10,589 nt of DNA from contig DATHBB010000016.1 of assembly GCA_035296385.1 (NCBI GenBank), forward strand, positions 1-10,589. Reading direction: 5' to 3'. Made by a program: the position numbers and the translations under genes. Positions 5,431 to 10,589 of this stretch are shown here, piece by piece (position 1 is the stretch's first letter; every line of letters begins with the position of its first letter). Origin of the DNA: JAIVJZ01 sp035296385. Its GTDB lineage: Bacteria > Acidobacteriota > Blastocatellia > Pyrinomonadales > Pyrinomonadaceae. The notes beneath the pieces are model-generated. The model saw nothing but the letters and a program-made list of their open reading frames with translations. It was not told the DNA's origin and did no database searches.

Positions 5431-6678
5431 ATGAAAAAGCACTTTTTGACCTTCGCTATCGCCGCGCTCGCCCTGAGCCTGAGCTACGCCTCCGCGCAAA
5501 CTCCCGCGACCGGCGCTTCGGCGACGACGACTGCGGCGCAAACGCAGCAGCAACCCGCCGACCCCGAAATCACTCCGAACCGCGCGCTCGGCGACGTGCT
5601 CGCCATCAACGCGGGTGCGAAAGATTTGTCGCTCAGGACGAAAGCGGGCAACAACGTTCTCGTCGTCTTAAACGACGCCACGGTCATCATGCGCACGCAG
5701 CCGGGCGCGACCAACGTTGAGGGCGCGACGAAGATCACGCTCGCGGACATCTCCGTCGGCGACCGCGTGCTGGCGATGGGCAGAACCGCCGACGACCGGA
5801 AAACGATCCCCGCACGCATTGTCGTCGTGATGACGAAAGCGGACATCGCGAAGAAGCACGAGCGCGACCGCGCGGAGTGGCAGCGGCGCGGCATTCTCGG
5901 AACCGTCACGGCCTTGAACCCCGCGACGAAAGAGATCACCGTGTCGGCCTCGACGCCCGAAGGCTTGAAGCCTCTCGTCGTTGAGACGGCGGGCGAGAAG
6001 GTCGTGTTTCGGCGCTACGCGCCCGACTCCGTGAAGTTTGCGGATGCGAAGTCGAGCAGTTTCGCGGAAGTGAAGGTCGGCGACCGCTTGCGCGCGCTCG
6101 GCGAGCGCAGCGCCGACGGCACGCGCTTCACGCCCGAAGAAGTCGTCTCCGGCTCATTCCGCCAACTCGTCGGCACGGTCACGGCAGTTGACGCGGCGAC
6201 GAACGAGATCAAGATCACGACGCAGGACAAACGCCCGCTCACAATCGTCGTCAACAACGATTCAAACTTGCGCCGCCTGCCGCCGCAGATGGCGCAGTTT
6301 ATGGCGCAGCGCGCGGCTGGTGGCGGTGGCAACGGGCAAGGCGGCGGCAGACCCGCAGGCAGTGGCGGTGAGGCTGGCGCTGGTGGTGGCGGCGCTGGTC
6401 AGCGTCGTATGATGGGCGGCGGCGGTGGTCGTTTCGACCCGCAGGAGATGCTTGAGCGCATGCCGCAACTGACGCTCGCGGAGTTGAAGGCGGGCGACAT
6501 GATCGTCGTCTCCAGCACGCAGGGCGCAGACCCTACGCGCCTGACGGCCATCGCGCTCGTCGCCGGTATGGACGCCGTCATCAACGCGATTGCCGCGCGC
6601 CCCGCCACGCCGAACATCGGGGGCGGTCAGGACCTGGGGATGCCCGGCGGCATTGATCTCGGCATCGGCCTTCCGTAA
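5431..6678 (+). CDS. Exported DUF5666-like repeat protein with glycine-rich insert
   Basis: This 415-residue exported protein has a signal peptide (residues 1-22, likely cut in ASA|Q). After an Ala/Thr/Gln-rich linker it shows three copies of a beta-rich module resembling DUF5666. Repeat 1 spans about 53-133 (LGDVLAINAG, VGDRVLAMG), repeat 2 about 155-240 (ILGTVTALNPATKEITVS, VGDRLRALG) and repeat 3 about 246-380 (LVGTVTAVDAATNEIKI, KAGDMIVV). Repeat 3 is split by a glycine-rich insert (about 296-335). Each repeat carries the V/A-GD motif and a strand pair typical of small OB-like or barrel folds. A periplasmic or cell-surface location is likely, and the molecular function is unknown. The start has only a weak AAAGAG upstream but gives a standard signal peptide. 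The gene ends in a strong hairpin terminator and precedes a TonB-dependent receptor, so it is probably a separate transcription unit. Confidence 0.75.
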   Translation: MKKHFLTFAIAALALSLSYASAQTPATGASATTTAAQTQQQPADPEITPNRALGDVLAINAGAKDLSLRTKAGNNVLVVLNDATVIMRTQPGATNVEGATKITLADISVGDRVLAMGRTADDRKTIPARIVVVMTKADIAKKHERDRAEWQRRGILGTVTALNPATKEITVSASTPEGLKPLVVETAGEKVVFRRYAPDSVKFADAKSSSFAEVKVGDRLRALGERSADGTRFTPEEVVSGSFRQLVGTVTAVDAATNEIKITTQDKRPLTIVVNNDSNLRRLPPQMAQFMAQRAAGGGGNGQGGGRPAGSGGEAGAGGGGAGQRRMMGGGGGRFDPQEMLERMPQLTLAELKAGDMIVVSSTQGADPTRLTAIALVAGMDAVINAIAARPATPNIGGGQDLGMPGGIDLGIGLP

Positions 6679-6690
6679 AGCGGCAAAAAT

Positions 6691-6735
6691 AAAGACGGGC
6701 GAAAGTGTAACCTGAGACGCATTTCGCCCGTCTTT
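6691..6735 (+). terminator. Rho-independent terminator after the DUF5666-like gene
   Basis: AAAGACGGGCGAAA (6691-6704) pairs perfectly with TTTCGCCCGTCTTT (6722-6735), giving a 14-bp stem with a 17-base loop. The right arm ends in TCTTTT followed by ACTA, so a U-tract is present though partly within the stem. A-rich sequence precedes the left arm, so it may also work on the opposite strand. It starts 12 bases after the stop codon. Confidence 0.85.
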
Positions 6736-6796
6736 TACTATTCGTGCTTGAGAAAAGCAGGGAAATTTAAGTTAGAAAGTCTCTTCAAAAGAAATC

Positions 6797-9700
6797 ATGA
6801 ATTTATCATCCGGTTTAATCACACGCGGTTTCGGTTTTATCTTGAGCATAGTGCTCACGGCGTCTATTGCCGCGGCGCAGGGCACGGGCAGTTTGCGCGG
6901 CACGATCACGGACGAATTCGGCGGCATCGTCATCGGCGCGACCGTGACGCTCGTTGACGCGAGCGGTAAGCAGTTGACCGCGACGACGAACGACGACGGC
7001 CTCTACGTCTTCAACAATCTCGCGCCGGGTGCCTACACCGTGCGCGCCTCGACGACGGGTTTCGCGGTTTACGAAAGCGCGGGCGTGCAAGTCGCCGCCG
7101 GTCGCCGCGGAGACCTGGACATCAAGCTGACCGTGACGCTCGAAGATCAGGACGTGACCGTCTCGGCTGAAACGCCCGTCAGCACCGAAGCCGAAAACAA
7201 CCAGAGCGCGCTCGTCATCAAAGGCACTGACCTGGACGCTTTGCCCGACGACCCCGACGATCTCGCCGCAGCCCTGCAAGCGCTCGCCGGGCCTTCCGCC
7301 GGGCCGGAGGGCGGGCAGATTTTCATAGACGGTTTTACCGGCGGTCGCATTCCGCCGAAAGAGTCCATACGCGAAATCCGCATCAACTCGAACCCGTTCT
7401 CCGCAGAGTTCGACCGTCTCGGCTTCGGGCGCGTAGAAATCCTGACGCGCCCCGGCACGGACAAACTGCGCGGCCAAACCTTCTTTAACTTCGGCGACGA
7501 GAGCCTCAATTCGCGCGACCCGTTCGCCGAACGCCGCGCGCCCTACCAGATGCGCAGCTACGGCGGCAACCTGAGCGGCCCCATCCGGAAAGGGAAGTCG
7601 TCCTTCTTTCTGGATTTCGACCGGCGCGAAAACGACGGCAACGCGATCATCAACGCGCAGTTCATCGAACCCACGACGCTCGCGTTCGTCGGCGTCAACC
7701 GCACGCTCGTCGTGCCGCAACGCCGCCTGAGTTTCAGCCCGCGCGTCGATTACCAGTTGAACCCGAAGAACACGCTCGTCGCGCGTTATCGCTACTCGCG
7801 CGGCAACACGAGCAACCTCGGCGCGGAGGAATTTGCGCTCGACGTTGATCCGTTCTTCGGCGTGGACCGCACCTTCACACGCAACAACAGCAACCACACG
7901 TTCCAACTCACGGAGACGGCCATTCTCAGCCCGACCGTGATCAACGAGACGCGCTTTCAGTTCGAGCGCGAGTCGGGTGCGTCGAGCGGCGACATCTCCT
8001 TCCCCGTCATCTCCGTGCGCGATGCCTTCACGGGCGGAGGCTCGAACGCGGGGCTGGCCGAAAACACGGGCACGCGCTACGAGTTGCAAAACTACACTTC
8101 GTTCACGCTCGGCCTGCATTCGCTGAAGGCGGGCGTGCGCATTCGTAGCATCAACATCACGGACATCTCGCAGCAGGGATTCAACGGCTCTTACGTCTTC
8201 GCCGGTCTGCCCGGCCTTCCCTCGATTGACCAGTTTCGCCTCTTCCAACTGGGCACGCCGGGCATTTTGCCGACGCAGTTGAGGGTGAACGGCGGCAACT
8301 CCGAAGCGACCGTCAGCCAGGTGGACTTCGGCGCGTTTATTCAAGACGACTGGCGCGTGCGCAGAGACTTCACGCTCTCGGCTGGCTTGCGCTACGAGCG
8401 GCAGACGAACATCAGCAGCAATCTCAACTTCGCCCCGCGCCTCGCCTTCGCCTATTCGCCCGGCGCGGGTGCGCGCCAACCCAAGACCGTCATACGCGGC
8501 GGCTTCGGCATCTTCTACACGCGCTTCGGCGAAAACTTAACGCTTCAGGCCAACCGTTTCAACGGCCAGAATCAACAGGAATTCATCATCTCCGCGCCCG
8601 CGCCCGGCGACACCTCCGCGCGCGCGCAGTTGGCGCGCTCGCTCCTGACACGCTTCCCGGATTTGAGCGCCGTGCCGTCGGTCGCCGAGTTGAGCCAGTT
8701 CGCCATCCCGCAGACAACGCGCGTCGTCGCGCCCGACCTGCAATCGCCCTACTCAATTCAGTCAACCGCGAGCGTCGAGCGCCTTCTTCCCGGTCGCATC
8801 ACGATGACGGTGAGTTTCGTCAACACGCGCACGCTGCACCTGCTGCGCACGCGCAACATCAACGCGCCGCTGAACGGCGTGCGCCCGCTCGGCGATGCCT
8901 TCGGCAACATCTACCAGTATGAGTCGAGCGGCGTCCTCAACCAGAACCAGTTGATCGTCAACGCCAACACGCGTTTCAACCCTAACTTCTCGATCTTCGC
9001 CAACTACACGCTCGGCAAGGCGAACTCGAACGCCGACGGCGTGGGCTCGTTCCCCGCAGACAACTACGATCTGACGAGCGAGTACGGGCGTTCTTCCTTA
9101 GACGTACGCCATCGCTTCTTCCTCGGCGGCTCGATCACCGCGCCCTGGGGCATACGGCTGAACCCGCTCATCTTCGCTTCGACGGGTTCGCCCCTGAACA
9201 TCACGACGGGGCTGGACAACAACGGCGACACGCTCTTTACGGATCGTCCGGCGTTCGCGTCCGCCTCGACGCTCCCCGCGAATCTTAAACAGACGCGCTT
9301 CGGCAATTTCGACATCAACCCGCTGCCCGGTACGCCGCTCATCCCGCGCAACTACGGGCAGAATTCGGGCCAGTTCACCGTCAACCTGCGCACGAGCAAA
9401 ACGTTCGGCTTCGGCGAAGCCCCGGGCGCGGCGGCGCGTAGGCAGGCAGCAGCGGCCAGCGGTCAAGCGCCGGGCACGGATCAGGCTGCTGCCGGCGGCA
9501 ACACGGGCGGTGGTCGTCGCGGCGGCGCAGGCGGCGGTAGAGGCGGCGCTCGCGGCGGCGCGGCGGGTGGTCGTGGCGGCGGCGGCAGCCCGTTCGGACA
9601 GGGCGGCATCTTCGGCGCGGGCGGCGGTGGCGGCGAGCAAAAACGCTACAATCTGACCGTCGGCATCAACTTCGCCAACATCTTCAACCGCACGAACCCG

Positions 9701-9832
9701 GGGCCGTTCAACGGCAACCTCAGTTCGCGCTTCTTCGGCATCTCCACGCAGTCGGGCGGCGGCTTTCGCGGCGGCGGCGGCGCGGACGCAGGCAATCGCC
9801 GCGTCGAAGCGCAGATACGGTTCAGCTTCTAA
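6797..9832 (+). CDS. TonB-dependent receptor, Oar-like, with carboxypeptidase-regulatory-like domain
   Basis: This 1011-residue outer-membrane protein is probably an importer of, or surface binder for, a large or complex substrate, energised through TonB. Its signal peptide ends at AAA|Q (27/28). Residues 31-125 form a carboxypeptidase-regulatory-like (CarboxypepD_reg) beta-sandwich with GTITDEFGGIVIGATVTLVD and TTNDDGLYVFNNLAPGAYTV. A plug-like region (about 143-235) includes IFIDGFTGGRIPPKESIREI and NPFSAEFDRLGFGRVEILTR. The remainder shows alternating barrel strands and ends in QIRFSF, a terminal-Phe outer-membrane signature. A low-complexity Gly/Arg/Ala-rich stretch (about 874-948) interrupts the last strands. 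Such Oar-like receptors are numerous in Acidobacteriota, and the substrate cannot be inferred. It is bracketed by terminators on both sides, so it is likely a single-gene unit. The ATG has only a weak purine-rich upstream sequence. Confidence 0.92.
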   Translation: MNLSSGLITRGFGFILSIVLTASIAAAQGTGSLRGTITDEFGGIVIGATVTLVDASGKQLTATTNDDGLYVFNNLAPGAYTVRASTTGFAVYESAGVQVAAGRRGDLDIKLTVTLEDQDVTVSAETPVSTEAENNQSALVIKGTDLDALPDDPDDLAAALQALAGPSAGPEGGQIFIDGFTGGRIPPKESIREIRINSNPFSAEFDRLGFGRVEILTRPGTDKLRGQTFFNFGDESLNSRDPFAERRAPYQMRSYGGNLSGPIRKGKSSFFLDFDRRENDGNAIINAQFIEPTTLAFVGVNRTLVVPQRRLSFSPRVDYQLNPKNTLVARYRYSRGNTSNLGAEEFALDVDPFFGVDRTFTRNNSNHTFQLTETAILSPTVINETRFQFERESGASSGDISFPVISVRDAFTGGGSNAGLAENTGTRYELQNYTSFTLGLHSLKAGVRIRSINITDISQQGFNGSYVFAGLPGLPSIDQFRLFQLGTPGILPTQLRVNGGNSEATVSQVDFGAFIQDDWRVRRDFTLSAGLRYERQTNISSNLNFAPRLAFAYSPGAGARQPKTVIRGGFGIFYTRFGENLTLQANRFNGQNQQEFIISAPAPGDTSARAQLARSLLTRFPDLSAVPSVAELSQFAIPQTTRVVAPDLQSPYSIQSTASVERLLPGRITMTVSFVNTRTLHLLRTRNINAPLNGVRPLGDAFGNIYQYESSGVLNQNQLIVNANTRFNPNFSIFANYTLGKANSNADGVGSFPADNYDLTSEYGRSSLDVRHRFFLGGSITAPWGIRLNPLIFASTGSPLNITTGLDNNGDTLFTDRPAFASASTLPANLKQTRFGNFDINPLPGTPLIPRNYGQNSGQFTVNLRTSKTFGFGEAPGAAARRQAAAASGQAPGTDQAAAGGNTGGGRRGGAGGGRGGARGGAAGGRGGGGSPFGQGGIFGAGGGGGEQKRYNLTVGINFANIFNRTNPGPFNGNLSSRFFGISTQSGGGFRGGGGADAGNRRVEAQIRFSF

Positions 9833-9861
9833 AGTGAACTTTTCGCTACGGTGACACGTAG

Positions 9862-9927
9862 AAACTCACGCCGGAGACAAACGAAGAGACTTTCGACAGT
9901 CCTTCCCGTCTCCGGCGTGAGTTTTTT
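9862..9927 (+). terminator. Rho-independent terminator after the TonB-dependent receptor
   Basis: AAACTCACGCCGGAGAC (9862-9878) pairs perfectly with GTCTCCGGCGTGAGTTT (9908-9924), a 17-bp stem with a 29-base loop, followed directly by further T residues (six Ts at 9922-9927). A short CTACG/CGTAG hairpin (9846-9850 and 9857-9861) lies just upstream, and CGAA/TTCG can pair inside the loop. It begins 29 bases after the receptor stop. Confidence 0.9.
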
Positions 9928-9948
9928 GATCTCGCGCGACACTCTTTC

Positions 9949-9973
9949 AACTTTCCGCCAAATTCATACGCGC
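9949..9973 (+). promoter_or_regulatory. Weak candidate ECF-like promoter upstream of the last gene
   Basis: CAACT at 9948-9952 lies 16 bases before CGCGC at 9969, the spacing used in the two candidate ECF promoters. The bases before it, TTCATACG, match those in the site at 4112-4139 exactly, but the -10 reads CGCGC and not CGTAA. Only partial agreement, so this is a tentative note. Confidence 0.2.
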
Positions 9974-10014
9974 TCCAGCGGGCTGACACGAAATTCTTAG
10001 CCCGCACCGGACAC

Positions 10015-10020
10015 GAGAGG
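10015..10020 (+). promoter_or_regulatory. Ribosome binding site of the last gene
   Basis: GAGAGG lies seven bases before the ATG at 10028 and supports that start, which is also followed directly by a signal peptide. Confidence 0.6.
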
Positions 10021-10027
10021 TACAAGC

Positions 10028-10589
10028 ATGAAATTCAAGTCTCCCGCCGCTGCTACCGCCGCCGCGCTCCTTCTCTCCATCACCACAGCGTCGAGCGCGC
10101 AGGAAAAACCTGCCGACAAAACCAAAGTTTCCACAACGACAGCCACCGCGCCGAACGCGCCCGCCGCCGCTACCTCGACTCCGGCCAAAACTTCCGTCAT
10201 CACGGCGGAGATGACGCCGTTGGAACTGGCGCGCGCGGCCTTCAAAGCGCAGGGCGGCGAGAAGTTTCGCAACCTGAAGAACATGATGCTCATCGGCTCG
10301 GTCGATCTCTACGCGCCGAACTCGACGCAATCTTTGACGGGCAAGTTCGGCATGATCGTGGCGGGCGACAAGCTGCGACAGGAAGTGCAATCGCCCATCG
10401 TCAGCTTCCAACTCATCTACGACGGCGAGCGCAGCTATTCCTCCATGCGCGGCATGAATTTGCCGCCGCTCTCGAAATTCGGCCTGCCCGTGCTCGCCAA
10501 GTTCGACCAGACGGGCTACCAGATCACAGCGCTCCCCGACAAAAAGAAGCAGCGCGCTTTTCGCATCGCCGACGCGGAAGGCAACAGCA
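10028..10589 (+). CDS. Exported LolA-like / outer-membrane lipoprotein-sorting-like protein (3' truncated)
   Basis: This reading frame runs off the window end, giving 187 visible residues. It starts with a signal peptide (MKFKSPAAATAAALLLSITT, cut after about residue 24, SSA|Q) and then has a Thr/Ala/Pro-rich linker (about 26-62). The mature part begins PLELARAAFKAQGGEKFRNL and continues with beta strands including MMLIGSVDLY, KLRQEVQSP and FQLIYDGERSYS. The layout of an N-terminal helix with a (G)G-K/R segment, followed by strands ending IYDGxRxY, resembles LolA-like outer-membrane lipoprotein-sorting proteins. These are periplasmic half-barrels that bind lipid or lipoprotein. The match is by pattern only, and many such proteins have unknown ligands. 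A good ribosome binding site (GAGAGG) supports the start. It follows the receptor after a strong terminator, so it should have its own promoter. Confidence 0.6.
   Translation, partial: MKFKSPAAATAAALLLSITTASSAQEKPADKTKVSTTTATAPNAPAAATSTPAKTSVITAEMTPLELARAAFKAQGGEKFRNLKNMMLIGSVDLYAPNSTQSLTGKFGMIVAGDKLRQEVQSPIVSFQLIYDGERSYSSMRGMNLPPLSKFGLPVLAKFDQTGYQITALPDKKKQRAFRIADAEGNS

Noticed and set aside
6748..6773. Sigma-70 promoter (TTGAGA and TAAGTT) upstream of the receptor gene
   Set aside because: The spacer is only 14 bases and the -10 match is poor, so it is not convincing.
6815..8479. Long open frame of about 554 codons on the minus strand opposite the TonB-dependent receptor
   Set aside because: Composition is dominated by Arg/Ala/Val/Glu typical of an antisense shadow in GC-rich DNA. 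No domain is recognisable, and the plus strand encodes a clear receptor.
9947..10411. Minus-strand open frame at the end of the window
   Set aside because: The plus strand has a signal peptide, a ribosome binding site and a LolA-like pattern over the same bases.

Overview
The window is GC-rich bacterial chromosome with all nine recognisable genes on the + strand. It most resembles Acidobacteriota, possibly class Blastocatellia. The reasons are the large Oar-type TonB-dependent receptor with an N-terminal carboxypeptidase-regulatory-like domain, the paired GspG-like pseudopilins beside a PilM-like gene, and an ECF sigma/anti-sigma pair followed by a bactofilin-like membrane protein. The taxonomic call is an inference from gene families. 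No rRNA, tRNA, CRISPR array, phage gene or insertion sequence was seen.

Region 1 (1-2205) is the end of a type IV pilus / type II secretion cluster. It holds a 5'-truncated pseudopilin, a second pseudopilin with an intact prepilin peptidase site, and a divergent PilM-like protein. The gap before the PilM-like gene carries a striking inverted repeat built from GTGACAA-type heptamers. A small P-loop kinase-like gene (2222-2737) follows, where PilN and PilO would be expected.

Region 2 (2738-5179) is a regulatory module: an ECF sigma factor, a zinc-finger anti-sigma factor with membrane segments, and an exported or membrane protein that joins a bactofilin-like repeat to a multi-span membrane domain. 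The gaps before the sigma gene and before the membrane gene share an ECF-like promoter pattern (AAACT, 16 bases, CGTAA). This suggests the sigma factor drives its own operon and the membrane gene. The first gap also contains two successive 12-bp tandem duplications.

Region 3 (5180-10589) encodes cell-envelope and exported proteins: a three-repeat DUF5666-like protein ending in a strong hairpin terminator, a 1011-residue TonB-dependent receptor ending in a second strong terminator, and the start of a LolA-like exported protein that runs off the window. The first two both contain long glycine-rich inserts.

No clearly new multi-gene system is evident. The most unusual items are the heptamer hairpin in front of the PilM-like gene, the repeated ECF-like promoter pattern, the bactofilin-membrane architecture and the glycine-rich insert inside the receptor barrel.
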